Origin: Schoenoplectus triqueter
Lineage: Eukaryota; Streptophyta; Magnoliopsida; Poales; Cyperaceae
Direction: 5' to 3'
Assembly: GCA_964058805.1 (NCBI GenBank)
Contig: CAXKVV010000267.1
Coordinates: forward strand, 1-35,251
Length of the DNA stretch: 35,251 nt
A model generated the notes under the pieces. The model did no database searches, had not been told where the DNA came from, and worked only from the letters and a program-made list of their open reading frames with translations. Position 1 is the first letter of the stretch. The number at the start of each line of letters is the position of its first letter. Positions 24,401-34,609 of this stretch are shown one piece after another. The position numbers were made by a program, and so were the translations under genes.

Positions 24401-27400
24401 CTCACACTGATTAGTCCCAATGTATCAATGTCCTGCGAAGAAAATATTACAAAGTTCAATCACTTCTCTAGATTTTTTTTCTAATTACTTCTTTTAATTA
24501 TACCGGGTGATAAAATTCTGTACAAGAAACTTCCAATATAATTCCAATAATGTCAAAGAACGGCATTTTACATGGGCAGCAGTGTTTTCATCTGCAGTAA
24601 TTCCCTTCAGAAGATTTTTCTCAGCAAGCTGCTTCACCTCCAACCCTGCCGCACGCATCCCATCAATCTTCGTATCAACCTTACAACTTGCATCTGATGT
24701 ATCCCTCATGACCACAACACCAAAATCCCCTATCGTCTCACTGTACAATACCTCACTAATGTCACCAACATTCACCACATCTTCTCTCTCCATAACCTTC
24801 TTAATTGCCCCAATTGCTTGAAACATTGCCACATCAACGAACAAGCTGTGCAGGAGGAAAGCCCGGCGATCCCTTGCCTGGCGCTCCTCTGGGGTCTTAC
24901 AAGGCATGGTGGTTAGGTAAAGGAATTCTGTTGCCCAAGGGGTTGAGTCACTACTTCCATCACGTCCCCAACCACCACCATTGCCACCCCATGATTCATC
25001 CTCAGCTGGGAGCGGCAGGAAAGTGGATGCAGATTGGGAGGCCACTGGTGGGACCAGCCATGTGTTGGCACGGAACCCATACGGTAGGTTTCCAAACTGC
25101 ATAAAAACATTTTCCTGACTGTTAGATATTTGAACCCCAATTATTTTATAAATATATCATCTGGAATGCAAAAAAAAAAAAAAGCTGTGAAAACACCAGC
25201 AATACTAGCTGCTCAAATGTACCCTTCTTTTTTTATCATTATTATTATTTTATTTTATTGGGCTTGGCAACTCTTGTTTGCTCTAGTATCACCTTTTTGG
25301 ATCCAATGTAGTGAAACATTTTTTGCTTAAGGTCCAACATACATCTCAAGCAAGAACGGATTAGAGAGTAACCAGTTTTTAGTAATAATAAGTTTTATTA
25401 AATTAATATTATTAAAAATAAGAGTGAGAAACGTAAAATTTCAAATATACGAATGACAGCGCGCCACTGGCAATGGCGCGTTTTATTATTTTTACGAAAC
25501 GTACCACTGCTAGTGGCGCGTTTCGTCCGCGCCACTAGCAGTGGCGCGCTGCCATTCGTATATTTGAAATTTTACGTTTCTCACTCTTATTTTTAATAAT
25601 ATTAATTTAATAAAACTTATTATTACTAAAATCTGGAGAGTAACAATTTCAGATGACACATTTTTTGGGCCATCATCAGCCTTTATTTTTACAATAAGTT
25701 TCACATCAAATATGTACAAGGTTGGGATAGATTAAAGAATGTACCTTGTTGCGCTCTGTAAAAGCCTTCATTAATTCTTCATATGCCTGAAGCAACCAGA
25801 AACAAATTTAGTTATTATCAGTTAGCATGAATACATCACCATTTTCTGCTTCTACTATTTAGTACAACAAATCACAAGCTCCTCTTTTCTTTCAAAAATT
25901 AGGACAACATTGAAAATTCCAACTTACATTATCAAATGCTCTAGTCAAGTGTCTCAAAAGATCAACAAGATTGTGGCACAACACGCGCTGCTTTCCTAGG
26001 CTGTAAAACCCTCTTTTACGGGCCTCAACAATGACGAATTTCCCACTACAAAGCTTTACCTGTAAAAACCCAAATTTTATAAGTACAATATCGAACAAAA
26101 GTTAGTATGGTTGCAGTTGCAGAAATTGAATCTGAAACGGCAGGAGAGATATTAGTTTACCTCGAAAAAGAAGAGATGATCAGGTGATGGGCGCTCATCT
26201 TGCCGCGGCTGTGACACTCGTCTTATAACTTACAAAATGATACAGAAAAATCATATTTAGTAACCAGAGCGCATTTCAGAAAGACGAGGAGGAAATATAA
26301 CTTACAATGTAACGGGGGAGTGAGATTTGCAAGAGAGAAGAACTCATAGAAAGCGCCGAGTCGGGGGCAAGCGCCGCTCATCTCCGCCTCTAGATCAGTC
26401 AACGCTTCCTTCTCCTTCGAGTCCTTCTGAGCCGGAGGCGGAGAAGACTTGCGGGATCCACCGCCATCGTTGGATCCGGTGGTGCTCTTCTTCGACTCCT
26501 TGGCGCCACCTCCAGTGGCGGTGGGGGCATCAGCGGTGGCGGAGGTTGTGTCTTTTGGAGGAGCAGGACCGAAGCTGGAGGTGCACGCGACAATGTCGAG
26601 GAGGCGACGCACATGCGAGATTGCGCGGTCTTCGTCGTAACCCTCTGTAGAGAAGGGAGGGAGAAGGTGGTGAGAGAGAGACGAGTGAGGTTTGAGAAGA
26701 AAAGAACTAGGTGGGCTCGGAGGGAGATTTAAAAGTGATTAGTGGTTGATTTGGAGTGTCAAGGGAATTAATCCCAGTGCTGATACCTATCTCCATCAAT
26801 TTTACCTTTTTGACTACCCTCATGCTTACTACGGTGATACAAAGAATAAAAAAAATAGATACCATAATCGATACGGCTTCAGTATTCATATTAAATGATT
26901 AATATTTAAATTAATGTTTTTATTATTCAATTTATTTTGTACAGTATTATCATTATTCAAATTAAATGAGTTAGTATTTAAATTAATAATATCTGTTAAA
27001 AAATAAAAGTGCGGTACAAAATAACCTTACTTTTTGTAGAGCACTTCTCTAATAATTATCTCCTTCTACCAATTATTATATAATTGGACAACTATCTTAA
27101 ATTATATATGTTTTAAGAGAATACTCGCTTATTTAAATGCTTGAATGTTCACTTGCTAAAATTATAATGCATTACTTTCTAATGTACCTGCCTTCCAATA
27201 CAAATTGTTAATTGCATTATGGTTGTTTTAAGAGTCGTCGATTTCAACAGGCAGAAAATATGATACTGTTACGTACTGACATTGAAAAGAAATTATACGT
27301 GATTATTTCAAATAGAGTGCACACTTAATATATCTTTATCTCTATTTTTTATTAAGCATGTAAGTGTTTTTATCTCTATTTTTTATTAAGCACGTAAGTG

Positions 27401-30345
27401 TTCTAATTCTATAATGGTACATATTTTTTATTGAATTTCTAAAGCTAATATCAGTCATCGGATTGAGTAATTTGTCAAATAATGTTACTATATCTATGGT
27501 CATTTGTGTTGAAATTATAATTTTCTCTCAATTTTTATTATTACACAAAATAGTGCATAATTAGTACAATTGCTCTACCTTTTTTTTCTTAGATTGTCAT
27601 CAATTATGAAATTTAACTTTTCTTAACTTCTAAATGTCAATTTTTCTCTCAATTCTGCATTTATTTTATATTAATTATGTATTCATGATTGAAATTTATA
27701 TTAATTAATAAATTATTTTTATTTTTATTTTCTTTCTTTTCACATCAAGATATGAATTTTTATATTTTTAAAAGACATCATCGTAGCAACGCACGAGCAA
27801 GATACTGGTAGTATATATATACTGGTGCAATAAATTTATAAAATCGTCTACTTTTTTTCCAACTAAATTATGCACTTAAATAGTTTTAGAATTACGTATT
27901 TTTCAATATTTTTGAAAAGGTGCAAGAATGTCTTTGTTGCCAAATAGGAGTAGATGGTAAAAAAAAACGTACTAACTATAATATAGAGAAAATTCCGAAA
28001 GATATATAATTAATACGATATGAACTTTATTATTAAAATTAAATGAATTATTATTCGTAACAGTGACTTAATTATGTAATTGTTTTGTACAATATTTTTA
28101 TTATTCAGTTGAAATACCATAATTACGAATAACTCATTTAAGTAGAAAGTTCACAATTAAGTCATTATTATGAAAATTATATCAGATGGCATCTATATTA
28201 CTATATATTTGCTACTTTATATATAACCTTTGATTTGTACATGAAAAGATTCACGTCTCCTATATGCAACTCCATTGACTAGGATTAACATTTATTTCTG
28301 TTGAACATGCATAGTTGATCCATTAGAGTTTTCATGGACGCGCACATCTTTAGAAAATAAGAAAAATCATTCCATTTTCATCGACAATTTTCATTGCCTT
28401 TTCTCTTAATAGTTTACATAATTTATATTTTTCTTCATGAAACTTTTACCTTCAACAAGAGTGAGAACACATGGCTTGAGAGCAGCAACGTCGACCGAGT
28501 CCTTCAGCTGATGTCCTCTCACCTGGAAAAAAAAAATCTAGTTATATTGCACTAATTCATCCATTGCAGAGGACAAAAAAAATTGTGTTGGAAATGAAAT
28601 TCAAGGTTCCCTCTTCATTGTAATCCTTTTTAATATCCGTTTTATTCTTCTTTTTCTTGTCAAAATATGAACTAATATTTTTTTTGTCAATTGATTTGAA
28701 AATCCCAATTCACGTATCACAATTACAAACATCATAAAATGGAAAAATGGGAAAGAAAATGATTCCCAAGCCCTCCTTGGTGACAGGTGATATTGACCAT
28801 CAGATTCCCAATCAGCAGTGAAAATCATTTTCCAAGGAGAAAGAAAATTGACTAATTGAGTATTAATGCGCTCTATTATGTAACCAGTAAATTAAGCAAT
28901 CCCAATCTATGTCAAAGGAAAAAAAAATAATGAAAAAGACAACCCAAGTCCCCACATTTTGCCTCCTTGGAGGCGTCCATTTGTATTTCAAATGAGTTTT
29001 ATTTAGCAATGGACCTCTCCGTTCTCACAATAAAAGAGAGCATTAGCTCACGTCCTGTCCCAAACAATGGTTGGTTCCTTGTCCCACGGTACAGTGGTGG
29101 TAGACTAACTAACGTTAGTTAAATGAAAAAAATTATATAATTCTATACACGCCAGTGTAATTAAAACTAATATAATAAGAAAGCAAGAGAAATGCAAAAA
29201 ATAACATAATAAACAATTAAATCATACCTCATGTGATAAAGAGTAGTTAGTGATAGCGCACGTCATGGTGTTCACACAAAGAAGCCTCCGTACATCTATA
29301 ATCCTGTCCGTTGAAATTCCCTGAAAGAAAAAAATACACACCGTTGCATTTTATTAACTATTTTTTTTACCTTCTTTTCTGATTTTTTTCCAAGTACCTA
29401 GTACTTGGTTTTAGTCCCTTTCTAAGCCTAGACAAATGCTGCGGGACCTCAATTATTATACGAGGCGTGAACAGTTGTATACTATTGGATGCATGCATGT
29501 ATTGATGTATATAAATAATTTGTTGTCTAGTAAACAAATAACAAGCACTTAAACCTCTAAAGTTTTTTTTAAAATAATTTTGCTTGAAACCTTTATAGTT
29601 TCTCTGTTGTGTATAATTGTGACTGACAGACTATAGCATGAGGTTTACATGTTAGTGTATATATATGTGGGGCTTAACAACCTTTCATGCAATGATTTGT
29701 TGCGCATTAGTTCTAGGCAACAATGCTGAAAATAAGAATTCATAATTTTGGCGCTTAGTCTATCAAGATGCAACATTGATAACATATAACATATATAAGA
29801 TTCACACATATTCTATTTTTGCAGAGAACAAGGACTAGCTTTCTTTTATTTAAAAAACAAGGTCTAACTTTTTAAATGAATATTCTCTTTGGTCATTATT
29901 ATGTAAAGGACATCAACAAACAAAAATTCCTTAAATGACATGACCTTTTTTTTTTCCATGAATTCATTTCTTCTCTCTATTTTAATTTTTTTTGTAATGA
30001 AATAAAAACATTTGTTAAATCAGCTAATTATTTACTATTAACATTAATACCTTGTTACCTCAAGCCAATAAGATAAGAGAGGGGGAAAAGCACCTTTAAA
30101 ATGACATGGGACCCATCTGGCAGGTTGACGGTAATGTCCAAAGCCACTGGGAGAACTAAATCCAAAAGGAAGGAAATGTTAGGAATTATTAGCTAAAAAC
30201 ATAAGAACTGAAATCCCTCATTTCCACAATAACAAAGTAAAAGGAAAAATTATTAACTATACGAAATTAATTAAATAAAATTACCTTTCTCATCCTTCTT
30301 CTTTTTATCTCCCTTTGCTTTACCACGACCACTTTTGGGAGCCAT
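18459..30345 (-). CDS. TSS: CLU/TPR protein of the TSS-REC family (22 exons, complete, 1862 aa)
   Basis: Plant relative of yeast Clu1 and animal CLUH. Arabidopsis REC/TSS members are cytosolic and nuclear TPR proteins that set the cell volume given to chloroplasts. Coding exons: 30345-30285, 30155-30094, 29320-29228, 28522-28450, 26644-26306, 26228-26161, 26059-25928, 25786-25745, 25096-24572, 24432-24275, 23993-23498, 23037-22975, 22892-22791, 22695-22378, 22168-22076, 21986-21885, 21805-21701, 21618-21485, 21407-21224, 21130-20886, 20736-20646, 20561-18459. They total 5589 bases, all in phase with GT/AG borders. It starts [21 protein letters not shown] ubiquitin-like CLU N-terminal domain spans ~22-100 ([14 protein letters not shown]), a Ser/Gly/Pro linker ~115-185, the CLU domain ~291-570 ([17 protein letters not shown]), a central region 684-875 and kinesin-light-chain-like TPRs ~876-1085. 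The tail, disordered and Pro-rich, ends in [19 protein letters not shown]. Length fits the family (~1800). Which REC/TSS paralogue this is remains open. Confidence 0.93.
25373..25635. mobile_element. Hairpin MITE, 263 bp, Mutator-like, in intron 8 of the TSS/REC gene
   Basis: Two arms of 108 bases (25373-25480 and 25528-25635) are inverted repeats of each other with about five mismatches, around a 47-base loop. The tips are CAGTTTTTAGTAATAATAAG and CAGATTTTAGTAATAATAAG. The flanks are an identical 9-base direct repeat GAGAGTAAC (25364-25372, 25636-25644), the duplication length of Mutator-like elements. Each arm ends inward with a GC-rich palindromic motif of the form GCGCCACTRGYARTGGCGC, and the loop holds a further hairpin (CCACTGCTAGTGGCGCG facing its complement). 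No coding capacity. The perfect duplication and near-perfect arms show a recent insertion; it lies in intron 8 (25744-25097), clear of splice sites. Confidence 0.92.
26645..28449. other. Intron 4 of the TSS/REC gene, the largest (1805 bp)
   Basis: AT-rich, no gene inside. It contains a 34-base direct tandem duplication (27337-27402) and a partial duplication of an AAATTAAATGA...TATTTAAATTAAT block near 26890-27000. Exon 5 next to it (26644-26306) is much richer in G+C than the rest of the gene. Confidence 0.75.
27337..27402. repeat. Two tandem copies of a 34-bp unit in intron 4
   Basis: The unit starts TATCTCTATTTTTTATTAAG and continues CAYGTAAGTGTTTT. The copies at 27337-27370 and 27371-27402 differ by one base (ATG versus ACG) apart from the end of the second. 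A simple local duplication without known role. Confidence 0.8.
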
Positions 30346-31170
30346 TTCTACTGAACTTAATTATTACTTACTAATAATATATTAAACAGCAATAAAAATC
30401 AACCTACAAAAACCAAAGACCCAACAAAAATTTGATAGAATTGGTTAGTGAGAGCCGTAGTTCACAAATACAATTTCAAAATTTTCTAATGAAATTCATG
30501 CTATATATTCTCATGCCAATAGGATAAGGCGCATATCGCTCAAACAATACCAGCCAACCATTTTGGAGATAAATTTCTTTGTGGATAACAAAACCATTTC
30601 ATGGTCTCTTTACGTACTAATTAGGTTCTTAGTTAACAATTAGAAAAAAAAATACATATGTATCCAAGAAAAACATTCAATTTTGGGTTGAGAGCTTCTC
30701 AAATACATATAACAATTTAGCCATTTTACGTGAACGGTTCTTAAAAGAGAAAAGGATAAGGAAAAAAAATGGTTTTCTATCTCAGCTGAAAATTTACACA
30801 GACTTTATCCAAAAAACCTCAATTTTGAATTCAAAATACAATTTCCATATCTTAGAAGTGAACAACCTCGGTCTCTTTCCTAGCTGAGAGTACTCTAGCT
30901 GAGGTGCACGTAGTACAAAACAAAGAAAATATCTTTGAAGAGAACGTCTCAGTGGGAGGAAAGAAGAGAGAAAATGGGATAAGAAATGGCCATGAAAGGA
31001 GAAGGAGAAGCACAGAAGCGGAGAGAAGAAGAGGATAGAGGAAGAAGCGAGAGAGAGACAGAGAAGAGAGAGGGAAGGAGCAGAGATGTGAGGGGGGAGA
31101 AGAGGAAGAGAGGGATTGATAAGGGAGGAAGGGTTGAGATTTAACGGTCAGATTCCTATTGGCAGTTTGT
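30346..31170 (-). promoter_or_regulatory. 5' leader and core promoter region of the TSS/REC gene
   Basis: Read on the minus strand, about 31140-30940 is strongly pyrimidine-rich (CTCTCTC tracts), typical of plant 5' leaders and Y-patch promoters. A CCAAT motif lies at about 31163-31159. A good acceptor TTTTTGTAG ends at 30404, so a 5' UTR intron may join the CT-rich leader to a short second leader exon (30403-30346). I could not fix the donor. If the leader is transcribed as drawn, it holds a 14-codon upstream ORF starting at 30993. The long ORF across this tract is a low-complexity artefact. Confidence 0.55.
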
Positions 31171-31530
31171 GACTCTCTCTCTCTGCTCTGCGTGACTATG
31201 TATGTCAACATTTTCTGAGTTACTCTTCTAAAATTTTTTTTTCAGATTTGGGGTTCTCTTTTGCTGATCTGACCGTGTACTTTAGTGTATTTGTATAACT
31301 GCATCTCACAGTTTTACAGGTCTATTGCCTATAGTGGCTCACTACTCAGCGCTGAGGGCGCTTTGTGTCCCTCTTTTTTTTTTCAATTTGTTATTTTTTT
31401 AGTACTATATATATAGTTTATACTAGGGAGAGTATTGAAGAGGTTGTATTTCGAATTTACACGTTGGTTTCTTATTTTATATAGAATTAATGTGAGCATG
31501 AGGAGCCGAAAGTTATTAGCAATATATATA

Positions 31531-32116
31531 GAGAGATTCGTTAAGGTGTGCTTTGTAAAGTTAAAAAATTATTATTATTTTGAAGTGTGATTTTATATCG
31601 CGAGTTTTTAAATGATCAATCTAAGTTGTTCAATAATTTTTCCATATCAAATCTTATGGAATATTAAATTTCATAATTTTTTGAGCTTTCTAGTTTTTTT
31701 AAATTATTTTAAAAATAACTTTGAAATAAATTATTTTCTTGTGATAAACAAGACTGATTTAAAAAATATCTAAAAAGCTTAAAAATCATGAAATTTAATA
31801 TCCCATAAGATTTTAACATGAAGAAATTATTGAGCAATTTAGATTGACCGTTTGAGACCTGAGATGTAAAAATTTGGAGTGTTTTGAGCTTTTTAAGTCA
31901 TAGTATTTAATTTTTGAAAATCAGGTCTAAAAATAATAATAAAATATTTCATATTTGAATAATATTTTTAAAAAATAAAAATGGTGACTTAAAAATCTCA
32001 AAACATTTCAAATTTTTACATCCCATAAGATTTTCATATAAAATTTTTAATGAGGATGATAAATTAAATTTTTGAGATGATTTGATATATTTTTTGAGTT
32101 AAGCTCATGGTATCTT

Positions 32117-32119
<3 letters not shown>
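31531..32119. mobile_element. Chimeric TA-bordered MITE: B-type left part fused to C-type right part
   Basis: Bases 31531-~31865 follow the B-type element at 34.17-34.57 kb: tip GGTGTGCTTTGTAAAG, then CTAAGTTGTTCAATAATTTT, an AT-rich centre and an inverted return through ATGAAATTTAATATCCCATA and GAGCAATTTAGATTGACC. At GAGATGTAAAAATTTGGAG (about 31861) the sequence turns into the inner part of a C-type element (GTGTTTTGAG ... CATCCCATAAGATTTTCATA) and ends with a C-type tip GCTCATGGTATCTTTAC at 32119. The B right tip and the C left tip are missing. A short TA run lies at 31522-31530 and a long (TA)n tract at 32120-32148. Confidence 0.65.
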
Positions 32120-32148
<29 letters not shown>

Positions 32149-32150
<2 letters not shown>

Positions 32151-32472
32151 AATGGTCTCCAAATTTTAATTTATCATGCTCATCAAATTATTTATATGAA
32201 AATCTTATGGGATGCAAAAAATTAGAGTGTTTTGAGATTTTTAAGTTATGGTTTTTAATTTTTAAAAATTATCTCTAATAATAATAATAATAATAATATA
32301 TTCAATACTTGAACATCATTTTAAAAAATTAAAAACGGTGATTAAAAATCTCAAAACATTCTAAATTTTTGCATCCCATAAGATTTTCTTATAAAGAATT
32401 TAATGAGGATGATAAATTAAAATTTAGAGATGATTTAATGTACTTTTTGAGTTAAGCTCACGGTATCTTTAC
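32149..32472. mobile_element. C-type TA-bordered MITE with left tip lost
   Basis: The arms are inverted around a (TAA)n centre (32274-32299). The right tip, reverse-complemented, reads GTAAAGATACCGTGAGC and continues TTAACTCAAAAA. The left side lacks those ~35 bases and begins directly at CAAATGGTCTCCAAATT after the (TA)n tract. Expansion of the tract into the inner AAATATATCAAAT sequence, with deletion, would explain this. The right side is followed by (TA)n at 32473-32495. Together with the preceding element it forms a head-to-tail pair sharing nearly the same right end. Confidence 0.7.
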
Positions 32473-32745
32473 TATATATATATATATATATATATTTCAT
32501 TTAACATCTTCTTTGATTTGTCGATTTGCAAAATAATCTTGAATTTTACATTTTGCCTTGTTTGAGTTTTGTGCAGGGATTAACATGCAAAATAGACTAG
32601 TGCACAAGAACCAAGACTAGTACTGGGATATAAGAGCTTAATCAAGACTGCATTAGGCTTAGATTTAGTTAGACTCAAACTGGGTTGAATTGGTCAAGAT
32701 AAATTGAGCTTAAACAACAAGAAAAATGCTTCTGCCCAGTGAATC

Positions 32746-32977
32746 GTTATAACGGTTCAGTAATCGTTATAACGGTTTACCTCAATACTTAAAAATATTC
32801 TAAGGCAGAAATATTCTAAAAGAAATCAGAGTGTATCGTTATGTAATGATTCAATAACCGTTATAACGATTTGTGAAACGTATAACGACTTGATAAATTG
32901 TTATAATATTTCAGCTCAGTTGATCCAACGGCTATTCTTTCTAAACTGTTATAACGATTCGTAAACCGTTATAACGG
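32746..32977. repeat. Reiterated CGTTATAACG palindromes
   Basis: Perfect CGTTATAACG occurs at 32746, 32766, 32860 and 32968, with near copies at about 32835, 32879, 32910 and 32948. Several extend to ATAACGGTT, which contains a plant MYB-type core (AACGG or CNGTTR). In the tobacco copia element Tto1, repeated LTR motifs are bound by a MYB factor; a similar role here is only inference. Confidence 0.75.
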
Positions 32978-33253
32978 TTCAGACCGAAAAATAGTTTCTT
33001 CAGTTGTTTCAGAAGATCTATTTAAAAGAATCACATCTCTCACTTCATGAATGTTGAAATTTGATTTATCTAGCAAAATTATTACTACAGAGAGCTTACT
33101 AGCCATATACAAAGTGAGAGAGATAATTCAAAAGATTGATACAGTCAATTAGCCAAATCTTTGTTAAAGCTCAATCTTGCTTCTCTCTATTCTCCCAACT
33201 TGATCTTTCATGATCTTCTTGAAAACATTCTTTTTGAGCTGTAGTGTTCATAT

Positions 33254-33345
33254 TTTTGAGTGTGTTGTCACTCACCTTTCTTAAGTGTGTTGTCATTGGC
33301 CTTTTGAGTGTGTTGTCACTCACCTTTTTGAGTGTGTTGTCACTC
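33254..33345 (+). repeat. Four tandem ~23-25 bp units in the LTR-like region
   Basis: The unit is TTTTGAGTGTGTTGTCACTC followed by ACC. Copies start near 33254, 33278, 33302 and 33326; the second is diverged (TTAAGTGTGTTGTCATTGG). Such GAGTGTGTTG repeats are commonly seen in the R/U5 part of plant copia LTRs. Confidence 0.75.
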
Positions 33346-33720
33346 TTGTTACCGATAGGCTTGGCAGCCCATTTTTATAAGGGACCAAGTTCTACAAGTG
33401 TAAAAACCATTTTTTAAATATATCGGCTCAACCTCAATTGTTAGAGGTTGAGGGTCCCGGAGACATAGGCATTGTTAAAATCGAACTCCGTTACATCTTG
33501 TGTTCTTGCTTTATCTTTACTTTTTTTCTCATTTTTCTTTGATTGCTATATTATTGTGAGAATTGAATTGATTTAAATCGTATTCCGCTGTCATTACACT
33601 TGAACATTAAGCCCCAAATTGATTTATACATTTCTACCTTAGGTTCTTTACATTCTTGCACTTTCTTGACCTTTCAATACCATCATCCTAGGGCTTCAAA
33701 GGTCGTTCAATAATTATCAA

Positions 33721-33736
33721 TATATATATATATATA
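33721..33736. repeat. (TA)8 tract bordering a MITE
   Basis: A perfect TA run immediately left of the A-type element. The corresponding right border is another TA run at 34139-34170. Confidence 0.9.
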
Positions 33737-34135
33737 GAGTAATGCTATGGTGCATCGCGAAGCAAAAAATCTTTTGTGCTTCACGTCCGTATCTCGAATT
33801 TAAAAGTTCAAACGGCCGATCCAAACCGTTGAACATCATCTTCATATTGAAATATCCTTGGAGATCAAATTTTATATTTTTTTGAATTTTTTTGATATTT
33901 TTTAGATGGGTACAAAGTTTGTTGATCTAAAGATTTCTGCACCATCCAAAACAAGCGACTTTGTACCCATCTAAAAAATATCAAAAAAATTCAAAAAAAT
34001 ATAAAATTTGATCTCCAAGGATATTTCAATATGAAGATGATGCTCAACGGTTTGGATCGGCCGTTTGAGCTTTTAAATTCGAGATACGGACGCGAAGCAC
34101 AAATTTTTTTTACTTCGCGAAGCACCATAGCATCA

Positions 34136-34138
<3 letters not shown>
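33737..34138. mobile_element. A-type TA-bordered hairpin MITE, 402 bp
   Basis: Almost the whole element is one inverted repeat. The tips read GAGTAATGCTATGGTGC with a following WTCGCGAAGC on both sides; the arms are about 180 bases with few mismatches and small indels, around a loop of about 41 bases (33918-33958). Both ends abut TA microsatellites, so the target copy would be TA. The inner core carries ATATTGAAATATCCTTGG, shared with the B and C types. An open frame crossing the right half is a by-product and extends into the next element. Confidence 0.85.

Positions 34139-34170
<32 letters not shown>
34139..34170. repeat. (TA)16 tract between two MITEs
   Basis: A perfect run separating the A-type and B-type elements with no other sequence between them. 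Confidence 0.95.
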
Positions 34171-34174
<4 letters not shown>

Positions 34175-34573
34175 ACGGTACTTTGCAAAGTAAATAACTC
34201 TTTTTACTTTGGCATGAGATCTCATATTCCGACGGCTCATATGGGTCAATTTAAGTTGCTCAATAATTTTTTTTATGTTAAAATCTTTGGGGATATTAAA
34301 TTTTATGATTTTTTTGAGCTTCCTAACTATTTTTTAAATTATTTTTAAAAATAGTTTGTTTAATGTAAGAAATTGGTCTATTTCAGGGTTATTTTTTTAA
34401 AAAAATTAAAAAAATAGCTAGAAAGATAAAAAAATCATGAATTTAATATCCCATAAGATTTTAACATAGATCAATTATTAAGCAACTTAGATAGACCATT
34501 TAAGCTGTCGGGATATGAAATCTCCTACCAAAGCAAAATCAGTTCTTTACTTTGCAAAGCACCGTAACCTCAC

Positions 34574-34574
<1 letters not shown>
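34171..34574. mobile_element. B-type TA-bordered MITE, ~404 bp
   Basis: The left tip reads TTACGGTACTTTGCAAAGTA; the right tip, reverse-complemented, reads GGTGAGGTTACGGTGC then TTTGCAAAGTAAAG. The left side lacks the six bases GTGAGG present on the right. Inner arms share CTTACTTTGG-, CAATTTAAGTTGC- and TATGTTAAAATCTTTGGG-like blocks in inverted order. Non-coding. The first 330 bases of the chimeric element at 31.5 kb belong to the same type. Confidence 0.8.

Positions 34575-34607
<33 letters not shown>
34575..34607. repeat. Compound (AT)n(AG)n microsatellite
   Basis: An AT run to about 34586 passes into an AG run to about 34609, filling the whole space between the B-type and the next element. 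Confidence 0.9.

Positions 34608-34609
<2 letters not shown>

Larger units (their letters stand above)
32578..33712 (+). mobile_element. Probable copia-type LTR (solo or truncated)
   Basis: No gene is encoded. The layout resembles plant Ty1/copia LTRs: a region with reiterated CGTTATAACG palindromes (32746-32977), a TATTTAAAAG TATA-like box at about 33018, then a transcript-like part with four GAGTGTGTTGTCACTC-type repeats (33254-33345) and a conserved-looking GGTCCCGGAGACATAGGC block (about 33453-33470). I could not find TG/CA ends with a 5-base duplication, a tRNA primer site or a polypurine tract, and no gag/pol is present, so the limits and the orientation are inferred. Confidence 0.5.

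Noticed and set aside
24507..25104. Plus-strand frames of about 100 residues
   Set aside because: Antisense shadows of exon 9, whose minus-strand product carries the conserved CLU-domain sequence.
29106..29121. Perfect 16-base palindrome TAACTAACGTTAGTTA in intron 3 vicinity of the TSS/REC gene
   Set aside because: Isolated, short and AT-rich; no flanking structure suggests more than chance.
30852..31211. 119-residue Ser/Leu-rich frame on the minus strand
   Set aside because: Its composition follows from the CT-rich leader of the TSS/REC gene; no domain, and the real start at 30345 is downstream.
32578..33712. Possible protein-coding gene between the MITEs
   Set aside because: No frame of useful length or recognisable residues; repeats and layout fit an LTR better.
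34031..34348. 105-residue open frame on the plus strand
   Set aside because: It crosses the right arm of one MITE, a (TA)16 tract (giving an IYIYIY run) and the next MITE. It is a chance frame, not a gene.
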